64,000 nt of DNA from Clostridium cibarium (GTDB taxonomy: Bacteria; Bacillota; Clostridia; Clostridiales; Clostridiaceae). The notes under the pieces are model-generated. The model saw nothing but the letters and a program-made list of their open reading frames with translations. It had not been told where the DNA came from and made no database searches. Both the position numbers and the translations under genes were made by a program. Shown here piece after piece: positions 19,080-29,541 of this stretch; position 1 is the first letter of the stretch; the number at the start of each line of letters is the position of its first letter. Where the stretch lies: assembly GCF_014836335.1 (NCBI RefSeq), contig NZ_JACSRA010000014.1, forward strand, positions 32,366 to 96,365, written 5' to 3'.

Positions 19080-20756
19080 TTATTTATTTATTAAGTCTAA
19101 TGCAAACTTTAATGCCGCATCTGGATCTCTAGTTAATTTTACATATTCTTGACCTGAAGTTGTTGCTGATTTAGTTCCCTTTGCATCACAATCGCTCTTT
19201 AATTCGTCATACATTGATGCCATTTGTGGGGCTAATACAATTAAATCAAAATCTATTATCTTTTCTTTATGTTGACCATAAGCCATAGCTATTGAATCTA
19301 AGTTTACTCCATGTTCTTTAGCGCCCTTTGATATTGCTTTTGCAAGCATACTGCTTGTAGCACCACTTGCACAAAGTACTAATACTGCTAATTCTTTATC
19401 TGTTTTACTTTCTAACTTAACCTCTTTTAACGCAGGTTTAACAGTTTCCTCTTTAACTTGTACTACTTCCTCTACCCCTTCACCAGCTATTTGAGCTTCC
19501 TTAGCAAGTAATTCTCTATCATAGTACTTAAAGAATGGATAATAAATTACAGTGTCAATTACTAATAATAAGGGCGCTAGTACAAATGATAATTTTGCAA
19601 ATCCTGTTCCTAAAATTAAACCTATTGTACCTGGGGTTGTCCATGGTAAGGTATAAATAAATCCATTCATTCCTAAACCATCAATAAAGAATTTAAATAA
19701 CCATACATTTACTATTGGAGTCACAATAAATGGTACAAATAATATCGGATTTAATACAATTGGTGCACCAAATAATATTGGTTCATTTACTGCAAATAGT
19801 ACTGGAATAATAGAAGTTCTACCAACTGCTTTTAATTGTTTTGATTTAGCTATAAAGGCACACATAGCTGTAAACATTAAAGTAGCACCAGTTCCTCCAA
19901 GAGTTGCTACGAAATATGAAGTTCCATGAGTCAATGCATTAACTGCATGTTCACCAGATTGGAATAATTTTAGATTAGCATCAACATTTGCTATATATAT
20001 TGCTGTTACTGCTGGCTCTACTATAGATGGCCCATGAATACCAACAAACCAGAACATTGCCATAGCTCCAAATATTACAGCTAATCCTGCATATCCATCT
20101 GCTGCTGTAAATAAAGGCTTAAACACTTCTAAAATCCATGCACTGAAACTCATTCCAGCTACATCTCTGAATCCTATATCTACTAACCAAAAGAATAAAA
20201 CTGATAGAGCTAATGGAATTAAATCTGCAAAAGTTTGTGATATATTATGTGGAACTTCATCTGGCATTTTTATGGTAACATTATTCTTAACACATACTTT
20301 ATAGATATTAGGAACTATAAATGCTACTACAAAGGCTGATAATAATCCCTTTGTTCCCATATAAGTACTTGAAAATCCACCTTCAATAGAATCTACACTT
20401 AGTAATAAGAAACAACTTATAGATACAATCATTACCGATACTGGATTAATTTGTCTAAGCTTGGGTAATTTATTGTTAAAATTATCTGCTAGACTTTTAG
20501 CAATTGTTGCTACCATTAGAACCGCTAATATTCCCATTGAATAGTTATATGCTTTCCAAAGCATATTACTTACATCATCAGACCAATAAAAATCAAATAT
20601 ATTAGGCACACAAGCAATTAATATGAATATACTTGAAAATAAAACAACAGGTATACAACCGATAAATCCATCTCTAATTGCTCTCAAATACGGATTATTT
20701 GATATTTTTTCAAAGGCTGGTTTCATCTTTTCAATTAGTTTAATTAACTTTCCCAT
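19080..20756 (-). CDS. lacE: PTS lactose/galactoside-type permease, IICB component
   Basis: 558 residues, the usual length for LacE. The N-terminal IIC domain (about 1-420) has multiple membrane helices and the GIHGPSIVEP and NEPILFGAP motifs of the lactose/cellobiose PTS family. A linker (about 425-450, rich in Glu, Val and Lys) leads to the C-terminal IIB domain with its phospho-accepting Cys462 in VLVLCASGATSS. It takes up and phosphorylates the galactoside, receiving phosphate from LacF. The gene lies between lacF and lacG. Whether the natural substrate is lactose or galactobiose is not decided by sequence; the galactanase in the operon favours the latter or both. Confidence 0.93.
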   Translation of the reverse strand: MGKLIKLIEKMKPAFEKISNNPYLRAIRDGFIGCIPVVLFSSIFILIACVPNIFDFYWSDDVSNMLWKAYNYSMGILAVLMVATIAKSLADNFNNKLPKLRQINPVSVMIVSISCFLLLSVDSIEGGFSSTYMGTKGLLSAFVVAFIVPNIYKVCVKNNVTIKMPDEVPHNISQTFADLIPLALSVLFFWLVDIGFRDVAGMSFSAWILEVFKPLFTAADGYAGLAVIFGAMAMFWFVGIHGPSIVEPAVTAIYIANVDANLKLFQSGEHAVNALTHGTSYFVATLGGTGATLMFTAMCAFIAKSKQLKAVGRTSIIPVLFAVNEPILFGAPIVLNPILFVPFIVTPIVNVWLFKFFIDGLGMNGFIYTLPWTTPGTIGLILGTGFAKLSFVLAPLLLVIDTVIYYPFFKYYDRELLAKEAQIAGEGVEEVVQVKEETVKPALKEVKLESKTDKELAVLVLCASGATSSMLAKAISKGAKEHGVNLDSIAMAYGQHKEKIIDFDLIVLAPQMASMYDELKSDCDAKGTKSATTSGQEYVKLTRDPDAALKFALDLINK

Positions 20757-20833
20757 TATATAATTCCTCCTCAGATTAGATTACTATAAATCGCCCTATA
20801 AACTACTTTATCTGACGTTTATTATTTTTTAGG

Positions 20834-21148
20834 CTAATTACATTTCTTACTTAACTTTAAGAAACCCTTTACAATATCCCTTAAAAGCATCACTGTCATT
20901 AAGTGATCTTGTGCATGAACCATCAAGAAACTAACATCTACCTTTTCTCCTCTTGCTTCCATTTGGATCATATTTGTTTGAACTTTATGAGCTTCTTGGA
21001 TACAATCATTTCCCTCTTCTATTAATTTTTCTGCCTTATCAAATTCTCCATCTGTAGCTGCATTCATAGCTTCTATATATTTAGTTCTCGCATCTCCTGC
21101 AAAAGCTACTATTTCAATTGTTGTTAATTCTAATTCTTCTCTAGTCAT
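20834..21148 (-). CDS. lacF: PTS lactose-type IIA component
   Basis: 104 residues, all-helical, PTS IIA of the lactose/cellobiose family. The phospho-accepting residue is His78 in FLMVHAQDHLMT. The N-terminal EIVAFAGDARTKYIEAM and the acidic FDKAEKLIEEG stretch are typical of LacF/CelC. It accepts phosphate from HPr and passes it to Cys462 of LacE. GGGAGGATG precedes the start. It sits between lacB and lacE in the same operon. Confidence 0.93.
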   Translation of the reverse strand: MTREELELTTIEIVAFAGDARTKYIEAMNAATDGEFDKAEKLIEEGNDCIQEAHKVQTNMIQMEARGEKVDVSFLMVHAQDHLMTVMLLRDIVKGFLKLSKKCN

Positions 21149-21184
21149 TTAAAATCATCCTCCCAATCAGGCTATTTATTATTA

Positions 21185-21703
21185 TTAATCGTGATATTCT
21201 CCTCTGTCCCACTTTTCTAAAAATTCATCAAAGAAATGTTCATTTCCAAACTGATCATCCTTTTGAGTTGCTATAGCATCTATTTTAGCTATAATCTTTT
21301 TATCTTCTTCAGTTGGTTCAAATTTTGTTTCTAAGAAAGCATCTATTATATTTTCCATTAACCCAACTCCTGTTATTCTTCCACCAAATGCAATTATATT
21401 TGCATTTAAATGCTTCTTAGCATACACAGCTGTCGATACATCTCTTACTAAAGCTGCTCTTGTCCCTACAACCTTAGCTGTAGAAGCACTTATTCCAACG
21501 CCTGTCCCACAAAGAACTACTCCTAAATCAGCTTCCTTAGATACAACTTTTTCAGCTGCTTTCTTTCCAAATATAGCGTAATGTGTTCTTACATGATCAT
21601 AAGTTCCACAATCTATTACCTCATGTCCTTTCTCTGTTAAGTACTCTACTATATGTATTTTTCTATCTGTAACAATATGGTCACATGCAACTGCAATTCT
21701 CAT
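21185..21703 (-). CDS. lacB: Galactose-6-phosphate isomerase, LacB subunit
   Basis: 172 residues of the RpiB/LacAB sugar-phosphate isomerase family: N-terminal [28 protein letters not shown] and the anion-binding GGRITG segment. With LacA it forms the heteromeric isomerase that turns D-galactose 6-phosphate into D-tagatose 6-phosphate. Compared with LacA it has the longer C-terminal tail expected of LacB. It starts 15 bases after lacA with a perfect AGGAGG site. Ribose-5-phosphate isomerase B is the paralog to exclude; the LacA-LacB tandem settles it. Confidence 0.92.
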   Translation of the reverse strand: MRIAVACDHIVTDRKIHIVEYLTEKGHEVIDCGTYDHVRTHYAIFGKKAAEKVVSKEADLGVVLCGTGVGISASTAKVVGTRAALVRDVSTAVYAKKHLNANIIAFGGRITGVGLMENIIDAFLETKFEPTEEDKKIIAKIDAIATQKDDQFGNEHFFDEFLEKWDRGEYHD

Positions 21704-21718
21704 CTTCTATTCCTCCTC

Positions 21719-22144
21719 TTATAACATTTTATTCAACATATCTACTCTTATTTGATGTCTTCCACCAGCATATTCAGATTCTAAATATGCATCTACTAAT
21801 GCTTCTGCTAATTTTTCTCCTACTATTCCTGAACCAATTGCTATAATCGATGTATTATTATGGCTTCTTGTCATATAAGCTGAATGTTCATCTGAAACTT
21901 CTGCACATATAATCCCTTTATGCTTGTTAGCTGCCATAAAAGATCCAGCACCATATTCATCTATTAATATTCCTCTATCCCCTTCATTAGATAAAATTCC
22001 TTTGCAAACTCTATCTGCCGAATCTACAAAATCCACTTCATCTTCTGTTTTATCCAATACATCATGGCCCTTTTTTAATAAATAATCCTTTAAATATTCT
22101 TTTAACTTTATTCCTGCTTTATCTGAACCAATTAAAACTTTCAC
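21719..22144 (-). CDS. lacA: Galactose-6-phosphate isomerase, LacA subunit
   Basis: 141 residues, RpiB/LacAB family, with [17 protein letters not shown] at the N-terminus, [13 protein letters not shown] in place of the CGTG catalytic loop of the partner subunit, and [15 protein letters not shown]. Loss of the cysteine loop fits LacA, which shares active sites with LacB at the subunit interface. The start codon is GTG at 22144, preceded by GAGGAGG; it lies directly after the lacR stop codon, so translation may be coupled. Confidence 0.92.
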   Translation of the reverse strand: MKVLIGSDKAGIKLKEYLKDYLLKKGHDVLDKTEDEVDFVDSADRVCKGILSNEGDRGILIDEYGAGSFMAANKHKGIICAEVSDEHSAYMTRSHNNTSIIAIGSGIVGEKLAEALVDAYLESEYAGGRHQIRVDMLNKML

Positions 22145-22146
22145 TT

Positions 22147-22914
22147 TTATTCCTCCTCTATCTTATCTATTACTTTACAATATCTTGAATACTTCTTCTT
22201 CATACCAGGATCAATTCCTGAATCTGTTACTAAAGCCGTAACATCTTCTAATTGATATAATGTAAAAAAGTCTTCTTTTTCTATTTTTGTAGAATCACAA
22301 ATAACATATCTACTTATGGCATTGTTCATAATAATCTTCTGTCCAACGCCTTCTTCTTCATTAGAAGTCATAATATTATTATCAGAAATTCCATTTGCCC
22401 CTATAAAGGCTGTCTTAACTCTTATTTTTCCTAAAGCTTCATTTGCGAAACTCCCAATAAAAGTGCTTGTTTTCTCCCTTAACCTTCCTCCAATAAGTAT
22501 TAATTCAAATCTCTTATCATCCTTAAACTTATCAAATACATTAAGACAATTTGTTATAATTTTTGCAGAAGAAACATTAATATAATCATAAATATGTTCA
22601 CTTGTTGTTCCTGGTCCAATATAAACAATATCGTTTTCCTTAATTAAACTTGCTGCAATCTTTGCAACTTCAATTTTCTTATCTATATTTAATGTTCTTT
22701 TTTCATTAGGAGACAATTCTTCAAATTTAACATTTTCTTTACTTCTTGCTCCACCATGAATCCTTACAAGTAAACCTTGTTCTTCTAAATACTTAAGGTC
22801 TCTTCTTAGTGTCATTTCAGTAGCTTCTAGCTTTTCTGTTAGTTCTGAAATTCTTATTATTCCAAGCCTATTTACAGTTTCTAAAATTAGTTGTTGTCTT
22901 TCTTCCTTTAACAT
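22147..22914 (-). CDS. lacR: DeoR-family repressor of the lac/tagatose operon
   Basis: 255 residues. An N-terminal DeoR winged helix-turn-helix (residues 1-57: [44 protein letters not shown]) is followed by the sugar-phosphate-binding domain (DeoRC) with [12 protein letters not shown] and [12 protein letters not shown]. In related operons LacR is a repressor released by tagatose 6-phosphate. It is the first gene of the operon it should control. The leader upstream (22990-23072) holds a sigma-A promoter and TGTTT repeats that make a likely operator. Autoregulation is therefore expected. Confidence 0.9.
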   Translation of the reverse strand: MLKEERQQLILETVNRLGIIRISELTEKLEATEMTLRRDLKYLEEQGLLVRIHGGARSKENVKFEELSPNEKRTLNIDKKIEVAKIAASLIKENDIVYIGPGTTSEHIYDYINVSSAKIITNCLNVFDKFKDDKRFELILIGGRLREKTSTFIGSFANEALGKIRVKTAFIGANGISDNNIMTSNEEEGVGQKIIMNNAISRYVICDSTKIEKEDFFTLYQLEDVTALVTDSGIDPGMKKKYSRYCKVIDKIEEE

Positions 22915-22989
22915 TCTACCTCACCTTACTTTACTTAATTTCATCTATATATTATGCAAAAGTAAGTTTATCTCCTCCCACACATTTAT

Positions 22990-23038
22990 TGTTTGTATAT
23001 ATGTTTGATTTTTTTCTATTTTGTTCTCTTTTGTTTAT
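22990..23038 (-). promoter_or_regulatory. Candidate LacR operator (TGTTT repeats)
   Basis: On the plus strand four TGTTY elements lie at 22990, 23002, 23022 and 23032. The last two belong to abutting 10-base direct repeats, TTTTGTTCTC (23019-23028) and TTTTGTTTAT (23029-23038). LacR and other DeoR-family regulators bind TGTTT-type direct repeats. The block begins just downstream of the -10 box of the lac promoter, an ideal place for repression. Confidence 0.5.
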
Positions 23039-23044
23039 ATCTTT

Positions 23045-23072
23045 ATTATATATCGTTTTCAGAAAGTTGCAA
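23045..23072 (-). promoter_or_regulatory. Sigma-A promoter of the lac operon
   Basis: On the minus strand -35 TTGCAA (23067-23072), a 16-base spacer, then a perfect -10 TATAAT (23045-23050). Transcription would start near 23038, about 120 bases before the lacR start codon. Confidence 0.65.
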
Positions 23073-23171
23073 CTTATTATTTTCCGCTTTTACATTGAAT
23101 TATTTCAATTTATTTAAAGTTAACTAGTACTTTCTCATTTTTTCTTCTCTTTCCTATATTGACCACCTCCT

Positions 23172-23185
23172 TGTAAACGTTAATA
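23172..23185. promoter_or_regulatory. Candidate catabolite-responsive element (cre)
   Basis: TGTAAACGTTAATA matches the CcpA cre consensus TGWAANCGNTNWCA except for one base near the end. It lies about 100 bases upstream of the lac -35 box. The rest of the 22915-23369 gap has no gene; the promoter of the flavoprotein gene at 23370 must also be here but was not resolved. Confidence 0.35.
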
Positions 23186-23369
23186 TGAGCGATTCTTATT
23201 ATTCCACGACTTTGCTTAATAATTAATTGTTCTTTAATGTTCTTTTTAAACATTTCTTCTCTTCTATACCTCATAATATAAGGCTATATTGTGTATTTTT
23301 TACATTTTTGCTGTATACTATATATTAAAGTTATTAAGTTATATATAAATAAAATGAGGTGGTTTAATT

Positions 23370-23996
23370 ATGAAGGTTTTACTCATTAATGGAAGCCCTA
23401 AAGCTCAGGGTTGTACTTACACTGCTTTAAGCGAAGTAGCTAAAGAATTAAAAAAAGAAAATATCGAAGCAGAAATATTTCATGTAGGAAATGATCCTAT
23501 TCGAGGATGTATGGGGTGTGGTGGATGTTCTAAAACTAATTCTGGTAAATGTGTGTTTAACAATGATACTGTAAATATTGCACTTGAAAAAGCCAAAGAA
23601 GCTGATGCTTTTATCTTTGGATCTCCTGTTCACTATGCAGCTCCATCTGGCTCAATTACATCTTTTTTAGATAGATTTTTTTATGCGGGAAACTGTTTCC
23701 AATACAAACCTGGTGCTGCAGTTGTAAGTTGCCGTCGTGGTGGTGCTGCATCAACTTTTGATCAGTTAAATAAATATTTTTCTATTTCTAATATGCCTAT
23801 TGTATCTTCTCAATACTGGAATATGGTTCACGGAAACACTCCCGAAGAAGTAAAACAAGATTTAGAAGGAATGCAAACAATGAGAACTTTAGGAAGAAAT
23901 ATGGCTTGGCTTTTAAAATCCATACAAGCTGGTAAGGATGCTGGTCTTTCACTTCCTAAAAAAGAACAAAAAATAGCAACCAACTTTATAAGATAA
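23370..23996 (+). CDS. NADPH-dependent FMN reductase / iron-sulfur flavoprotein family
   Basis: 208 residues with a flavodoxin-like fold. The FMN phosphate loop is NGSPKAQGCTYTAL (7-20), and FGSPVHYAAPSGSITSFLDRFFYAG is the second FMN-contacting segment. Four cysteines in GCMGCGGCSKTNSGKC (about residues 47-62) resemble the compact cluster motif of iron-sulfur flavoproteins, although spacing differs among members. Such enzymes reduce quinones, nitro compounds or metals, or serve in oxidative defence. It is monocistronic: the lac promoter region lies upstream and its own terminator downstream. Physiological substrate unknown. Confidence 0.82.
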   Translation: MKVLLINGSPKAQGCTYTALSEVAKELKKENIEAEIFHVGNDPIRGCMGCGGCSKTNSGKCVFNNDTVNIALEKAKEADAFIFGSPVHYAAPSGSITSFLDRFFYAGNCFQYKPGAAVVSCRRGGAASTFDQLNKYFSISNMPIVSSQYWNMVHGNTPEEVKQDLEGMQTMRTLGRNMAWLLKSIQAGKDAGLSLPKKEQKIATNFIR

Positions 23997-24000
23997 TAAA

Positions 24001-24025
24001 AAAAGTGGCAAAGCCACTTTTTTTT
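24001..24025. terminator. Bidirectional terminator between the flavoprotein gene and the xyl operon
   Basis: A 9-bp perfect stem (24001-24009 with 24013-24021) with a three-base loop and T runs on both strands (eight T in plus direction, seven in minus). It ends the flavoprotein transcript and, about 75 bases after the tkt stop, the xylB-xylR-tal-tkt transcript. Confidence 0.88.
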
Positions 24026-24095
24026 ATCTTCGATAGCAATTTTCTTCTATTTGCTCATACTTTAAAATTTTTCTAGATTTCATGAATTCCGCTCT

Positions 24096-26084
24096 TTATT
24101 TTTTAACAAGTTTTACAGCCTTATTCACAATATTATCAACTGTGAAACCATACTTCTCAAACAACTTATCCGCTTTACCAGATGCTCCAAATTCATCTAA
24201 AGAAATAACTTCTCCGTCAAGCCCTACATATTTATGCCACCCAAAAGAAGTTAATGCTTCAACAGCTATTCGTTTTCTTACATTCTTCGGCATAACGCTT
24301 TCTTTATATTCTTCCTCTTGAGCATCAAAAACCTCGAAGGATGGAATGCTTATAATTCTTGCATCTATTCCTAACTCTGCAAGTCTATCCCACGCCTTAT
24401 ATATCAATCCAACTTCTGAACCTGATGCCATTAAAATCACATCCGGAACTTCATTCTTGGAATTTTTAAGAATATATCCTCCTCTTAATGCTCTTTTTGC
24501 TGAACCATCATACAAAGGCAACTTTTGCCTTGATAATACTAGTGATGTTGGCGTTTCCTTATTTGTTATAGCATAATACCAAGCAGCCGCAACTTCCTTT
24601 GAATCAGCAGGCCTGAAAACAGTCATATTAGGCATACTTCTTAGTGCTGCTAATTGTTCAATAGGTTGATGAGTTGGACCATCTTCGCCTACTCCTATGC
24701 TATCATGAGTCAAAACATAAACTACTGGAAGTTTCATTAAAGCTGATAGCCTCATAGCTCCCTTCATATAGTCACTAAATACAAAGAAAGTAGAGCAAAA
24801 TGCTTTTAACCCTCCATGGGCATATATTCCATTAGTTATAGCTGCCATAGCATGCTCTCTAACACCAAAATGAAAGTTTCTACCACTCCTATCTTCTGCA
24901 GAAAAATCTCCCATTTCCTTCATGTATGTCTTATTTGAAGGAGCTAAATCAGCTGATCCCCCAACTAAATTAGGGATTAATTTAGATAATCTATTTATAA
25001 TCACTCCTGAAGATTCTCTTGTTGCCATTTCCTTATCAAAGCTCCAAAACTCTTCATTTTCTAATAGTTCCTCCTCACTTATTTGTTCATTATTCCATCT
25101 GCTATATTCTTTAGCAAGTTCAGGATAAGTTCTCTTATAATCTTCAAATAAATTATTCCACTTTTCTTCTTTTTCAATTCCATCATTAATGTACTTATTC
25201 ATATAAGTATATACTTCATCAGGTACATAAAAATCTTTTTCTTCCCATCCCAAGTTAGCTTTTAATTCTTTTATATTTTCGGCTCCCAAAGGTTCTCCAT
25301 GAGCTGATGCTTTTCCTTGTTTAGCTGGACATCCAAAACCAATTTTGTTCTTAACTATGATCATTGATGGCATAGAAGTCTCTTTTTTAGCTTCGTCAAT
25401 AGCATTAGATATTTCCTCCATATCATTTCCATCTGATACTTTAATTACTTGCCAACCATAAGCTTCATATCTCTTAGCTACATCTTCTCTAAATGCTATG
25501 TCTGTACTTCCTTCTATTGAAATATTGTTTGAATCATATAACACAATTAATTTCCCAAGTGCTAGTGTACCTGCTAGTGATGATGCTTCTCCTGATATGC
25601 CTTCCATTAAGCAGCCATCTCCAACTATTGCATAGGTATAATGATCTACTATATTAAAATTATCTCTATTAAACTTATTGGCAAGATGGGTTTCTGCTAT
25701 AGACATACCTACAGCATTACATAGGCCTTGTCCAAGTGGTCCTGTTGTAATTTCAACACCTTTAGTATGTCCATACTCTGGATGCCCTGGTGTCAAGCTG
25801 CCTATTTGTCTAAAGCTCCTAATATCTTCAATTGTTAATCCATATCCAAAAAGATGTAATAAAGAATACTCTAGCATCGACCCATGTCCTGCCGATAATA
25901 TAAATCTATCTCTATTATTCCATTTAGGACTTTTTCCATTATGATTCATCTTTTTCCACAAGGTAAATGCCATAGTAGCTGCACCAAGTGGCAATCCTGG
26001 ATGTCCAGACTTTGCCTTTTCAATAGCATCTGCCGACAATATTCTTATTGCATTAATCGATAGCAAATCTAACTTCTTACTCAT
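24096..26084 (-). CDS. tkt: Transketolase
   Basis: 662 residues, full length. Thiamine-diphosphate binding is seen in [18 protein letters not shown] (GDG...N) about residues 154-171, and [12 protein letters not shown] and [14 protein letters not shown] mark the N-terminal domain. The pyrimidine-domain signature [13 protein letters not shown] carries the catalytic Glu, and [17 protein letters not shown] follows. It moves two-carbon units between ketose and aldose phosphates, feeding xylulose 5-phosphate into glycolysis. It is the last gene of the xylB-xylR-tal-tkt operon, eleven bases after tal. Confidence 0.96.
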   Translation of the reverse strand: MSKKLDLLSINAIRILSADAIEKAKSGHPGLPLGAATMAFTLWKKMNHNGKSPKWNNRDRFILSAGHGSMLEYSLLHLFGYGLTIEDIRSFRQIGSLTPGHPEYGHTKGVEITTGPLGQGLCNAVGMSIAETHLANKFNRDNFNIVDHYTYAIVGDGCLMEGISGEASSLAGTLALGKLIVLYDSNNISIEGSTDIAFREDVAKRYEAYGWQVIKVSDGNDMEEISNAIDEAKKETSMPSMIIVKNKIGFGCPAKQGKASAHGEPLGAENIKELKANLGWEEKDFYVPDEVYTYMNKYINDGIEKEEKWNNLFEDYKRTYPELAKEYSRWNNEQISEEELLENEEFWSFDKEMATRESSGVIINRLSKLIPNLVGGSADLAPSNKTYMKEMGDFSAEDRSGRNFHFGVREHAMAAITNGIYAHGGLKAFCSTFFVFSDYMKGAMRLSALMKLPVVYVLTHDSIGVGEDGPTHQPIEQLAALRSMPNMTVFRPADSKEVAAAWYYAITNKETPTSLVLSRQKLPLYDGSAKRALRGGYILKNSKNEVPDVILMASGSEVGLIYKAWDRLAELGIDARIISIPSFEVFDAQEEEYKESVMPKNVRKRIAVEALTSFGWHKYVGLDGEVISLDEFGASGKADKLFEKYGFTVDNIVNKAVKLVKK

Positions 26085-26095
26085 AATTCTCCTCC

Positions 26096-26743
26096 TTATT
26101 TACCAAATGCAGCTGCCCAATCAGCCTTAAACTTTTCTAATCCTTGATCTGTCAACGGATGCTTAATCATTTGTTTCACTAAGTTATATGGAACTGTTGC
26201 TATATCAGCACCTGCTCTTGCAGCCTCAATAACATGTATTGGATTTCTTACACTTGCTGCTATTATCATAGTTTCTATACCATGTATTTCAAAGATTTCT
26301 GAAATTGTTCTAACAAGTTCCATACCATCCATTGAAATATCATCTATTCTACCTAAAAATGGACTTACATAAGTAGCCCCTGCATTAGCTGCTAAAAGCG
26401 CTTGAGTAGCTGAAAAAATTAAAGTCACATTGGTCTTAATACCTTCACTTGATAAAACCTTTGTAGCCTTAAGACCTTCTCCTGTCATTGGAATTTTTAC
26501 AATCATATTTTTATGGATTGCTGCAATTTCTCTTCCTTCTTTAATCATTCCTTCTGCATCTTCACTAATTACTTCTCCGCTTATTGGCCCATCTACAATT
26601 TCTGTTATTTCTTTTATAACTTCATTAAAATCTCTGCCTTCCTTAGCTACTAAAGAAGGATTAGTTGTAACTCCACAAATAACCCCCATCTCATTTGCTT
26701 CTCTAATATAGTCCACATTTGCTGTATCAAGAAAAAATTTCAT
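26096..26743 (-). CDS. tal: Transaldolase, small TalC type
   Basis: 215 residues from the ATG at 26743, preceded by GGGGGAG; five more in-frame residues upstream lack a site. The short MipB/TalC class shows [30 protein letters not shown], the Schiff-base Lys83 in [11 protein letters not shown] and the C-terminal [13 protein letters not shown]. This class includes transaldolases and fructose-6-phosphate aldolase; position between xylR and tkt in a xylose operon supports transaldolase. It links sedoheptulose 7-phosphate and glyceraldehyde 3-phosphate to fructose 6-phosphate and erythrose 4-phosphate. Confidence 0.93.
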   Translation of the reverse strand: MKFFLDTANVDYIREANEMGVICGVTTNPSLVAKEGRDFNEVIKEITEIVDGPISGEVISEDAEGMIKEGREIAAIHKNMIVKIPMTGEGLKATKVLSSEGIKTNVTLIFSATQALLAANAGATYVSPFLGRIDDISMDGMELVRTISEIFEIHGIETMIIAASVRNPIHVIEAARAGADIATVPYNLVKQMIKHPLTDQGLEKFKADWAAAFGK

Positions 26744-26780
26744 TTTATACTCCCCCAATTACTTATATTTTACCTAATTA

Positions 26781-27929
26781 TTATCTAATTTCTAAAAATT
26801 CCTCAATAGAAGTCATAGCTGCACCTAGCAAATATGACTCTTTGAAACTAGCAACACTAACATTGCAATTATTCTCATTTGTAAATAAATTATTTCTATA
26901 AATATTTTTTCTTATGATCTCTATCTTGTTGGCTAATAAATTGTTTATATCCCCCCCTATAATTACACTATTTGAATCTAGAATCATAATTAAATTTGAT
27001 ATCCCTACACTTAGTGTACCTAAATACTTTTCCATTATCTTTTCTGCTTTTTCATCTTTTTCAACAAGTTTTTCTTCAAACTCTTCTATATCTGTTATCT
27101 CATAGGATTCGTCTTTATTGTACTCTTCAATTAAAGCATTTGTTGACGTATAAGCTTCTAAGCATCCTCTAGCCCCACATTTGCATTCTTTCCCATCTAT
27201 AACTATTTTCATATGTCCCATTTCCCCAGAAGCACTATTATCTCCCCTATATATGTTTCTGTTTATTACTATACCAAGACCAAGACCCTCAGTTATTGAA
27301 ACATATAATAAATTATTTAATTTCTCTTTTCTATTCAAAAATTCATAATAAGCAGATAAATTCGCTTCATTATCTACATATACAGGCAAATTAAGATGAC
27401 TAAATCTCTCTTTAATATTGAATTCTTTTACACCAAGAAAATAACAATTTTTTATTGTGCCAGTTTTAAAATCTACGGTACTCGGCATAGATATCCCAAT
27501 TCCTAACACTTTTTCAAGACTGATTCCATTATCCTTTAATATCTTAAGCAAGTTCTCTTCAATTAAATATATTATTTTTTCTATTCCTTCATTGTTGTGC
27601 CTTATCTTTATAGTATCTACTATTGTTTTCTTTAAATTAACTAAGGCTATTTTTATATGCTTAGGAGTTAAAGCTATTCCAACAGAATACTTGCACTTCT
27701 CATTTAACTTATACGATATTGCTTTTCTTCCTCCCGTTGACTCTAATGACCTTACCTCTTCAACAAACCCTTCACTCCTTAGTTCAGTTATATTAGTTGA
27801 AACTGTTGTTATACTTATATTCAATTTTCTAGAAATCTCTAATTTAGTGATTTCCTCTTCATTTATTAATAATGATATTATTTTCTTCCTATTGGTTTCT
27901 TTTATTTTGCTATGATTTATATCTATCAA
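26781..27929 (-). CDS. xylR: ROK-family xylose repressor XylR
   Basis: 382 residues from a TTG at 27929 with AGAGGAG upstream. The frame stays open to an ATG at 27995, but that start has no spaced ribosome site and family members begin just before the helix-turn-helix. Residues 1-65 hold the winged helix (KETNRKKIISLLI, TKLEISRKLNISITTVSTNI). The ROK domain follows, with VGIGIS-type strands, the GEMGHMKIV segment and the zinc-binding CKCGARGCLEAY. XylR represses xylose genes in the absence of xylose. It is encoded inside the operon, right after xylB, so it should be autoregulated. Its likely operators are the inverted repeats at 29542 and 55903. Confidence 0.88.
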   Translation of the reverse strand: MIDINHSKIKETNRKKIISLLINEEEITKLEISRKLNISITTVSTNITELRSEGFVEEVRSLESTGGRKAISYKLNEKCKYSVGIALTPKHIKIALVNLKKTIVDTIKIRHNNEGIEKIIYLIEENLLKILKDNGISLEKVLGIGISMPSTVDFKTGTIKNCYFLGVKEFNIKERFSHLNLPVYVDNEANLSAYYEFLNRKEKLNNLLYVSITEGLGLGIVINRNIYRGDNSASGEMGHMKIVIDGKECKCGARGCLEAYTSTNALIEEYNKDESYEITDIEEFEEKLVEKDEKAEKIMEKYLGTLSVGISNLIMILDSNSVIIGGDINNLLANKIEIIRKNIYRNNLFTNENNCNVSVASFKESYLLGAAMTSIEEFLEIR

Positions 27930-28001
27930 GTCTACTTTTACTCCTCTCAAGTCTTCTTTAATAAGTAATACTTTCTTTAATAATACCACTATCATCCTTG
28001 T

Positions 28002-29510
28002 TTAAATATTAAAATCTTTTACTCTTGGATAAGCAGAATTATATAAATTATATACTTTTGAGTATTCTTCTTTCACCTCTTCATTAGGACTTACTTTCTC
28101 TCCGCCTTTTACAATCTTGCAACAAGCCTCCTCAACAGATTCATATATTCCCGCTCCTACCCCTGCTAGTATTGCTACTCCAAGAGCAGGTCCTTCTGAA
28201 GCTTTAATTGTAGTTAATGGATATTGAAATATATCCGCCAAAATTTGTCTCCAAACTTCACTTTCAGCACCTCCACCACTTATTCTAATATGGTCAACCT
28301 TTACATCCATATCCTCTATAATATCCAAACAATTTTTTAAGCTAAAGCCTACTCCTTCTAATACAGATCTAATAAAATCATTATGATTATTTATTAAAGA
28401 TACTCCTAAAAATGCACCCTTAACATTTGGATCAATATGTGGTGTCCTCTCTCCCATAAGATATGGCAAGTAAATAATTCCGTTAGCACCCGGTTTTGAA
28501 TCTTTAGCTTTTTCAGTTAAAATATCATATATATTTTTACCTAGCTTCTCACTTTCCTCTATATCTTTATGACAAAAAGTCTTTTTGAACCAATTTAGTG
28601 AAAGTCCGGCTCCTTGAGTTACTCCCATTACATGCCACTTATTTGGCACTGCATGACATAATGTATGAACTCTTCCAAACTTATCAAACCTAGGTGTGTT
28701 TGTAGCCGCAAATACAACTCCAGATGTACCTATTGTTGTTGATATTATTCCCTCACTTACTATACCATTTCCAATTGCTCCTGCCGCTTGATCTCCAGCG
28801 CCACCAACAACGGGTGTATTTACTGCTAATCCTGTTAACTTAGCTGCTTCTTCCGTAACTTTTCCACTAACAATAACTGATTCATATACATCTGCAAGTA
28901 TACTTCTATCTATTCTCAAATCATCAAGCAACTCTTGACTCCAATCTCTAGTATTTATATCTAACATCTGCATCCCACTGGCATCTGACACTTCTGTCGC
29001 AAATATATCGGTTAACTTAAATCTTATATAATCTTTTGGAAGAAGAATTTTATGTATCTTCTTATAATTTTCTGGTTCATTATTTTTAATCCATAATAAT
29101 TTTGAAAGAGTAAATCCTGTCAAAGCTGGATTTCCTGTTATTTTAATTAACCTTTCCTTGCCTATAACTTCTGTCATATAATCACATTCTTTTTCGGTCC
29201 TCTGATCACACCATATTATAGAATTTCTAATTACTTTGTTATCCTTATCAACCATAACAAGTCCATGCATTTGCCCGCTTAATCCTATTCCTTTAATATC
29301 AGATGCCTGTACTTTGCTTTTTTCTATAACATTCTTAATTCCTTTAACAGAAGCCTCCCACCAATCATTTGGATCCTGTTCTGCCCAACCTACTTGTGGT
29401 TGAAATAAATTATACTCGTAAGTTGCTGTTCTTATTGTATTTCCATATTCATCAAATAATGCTGTCTTTGTTCCTGATGTCCCAATATCTAATCCTAATA
29501 AATACCTCAT
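28002..29510 (-). CDS. xylB: Xylulokinase
   Basis: 502 residues from the ATG at 29510, seven bases after AGGAGG. FGGY-family kinase: LGLDIGTSGTKTALFD at the N-terminus (Asp8), LSGQMHGLVMVD, WCDQRT, the catalytic Asp in GGAGDQAAGAIGNG, and C-terminal GGGAESEVWRQILADIF. SGQMHG and the overall length are typical of xylulokinase rather than glycerol or gluconate kinase. It converts D-xylulose to xylulose 5-phosphate. First gene of its operon; promoter and operator lie directly upstream. Confidence 0.95.
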   Translation of the reverse strand: MRYLLGLDIGTSGTKTALFDEYGNTIRTATYEYNLFQPQVGWAEQDPNDWWEASVKGIKNVIEKSKVQASDIKGIGLSGQMHGLVMVDKDNKVIRNSIIWCDQRTEKECDYMTEVIGKERLIKITGNPALTGFTLSKLLWIKNNEPENYKKIHKILLPKDYIRFKLTDIFATEVSDASGMQMLDINTRDWSQELLDDLRIDRSILADVYESVIVSGKVTEEAAKLTGLAVNTPVVGGAGDQAAGAIGNGIVSEGIISTTIGTSGVVFAATNTPRFDKFGRVHTLCHAVPNKWHVMGVTQGAGLSLNWFKKTFCHKDIEESEKLGKNIYDILTEKAKDSKPGANGIIYLPYLMGERTPHIDPNVKGAFLGVSLINNHNDFIRSVLEGVGFSLKNCLDIIEDMDVKVDHIRISGGGAESEVWRQILADIFQYPLTTIKASEGPALGVAILAGVGAGIYESVEEACCKIVKGGEKVSPNEEVKEEYSKVYNLYNSAYPRVKDFNI

Positions 29511-29541
29511 AATACCCCTCCTATTAACCCTCGAACACATT

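Noticed and set aside
27457..27915. 152-codon open frame antisense to xylR
   Set aside because: Overlaps the conserved ROK domain; hydrophobic, Ser/Ile-rich mirror product and no ribosome site.
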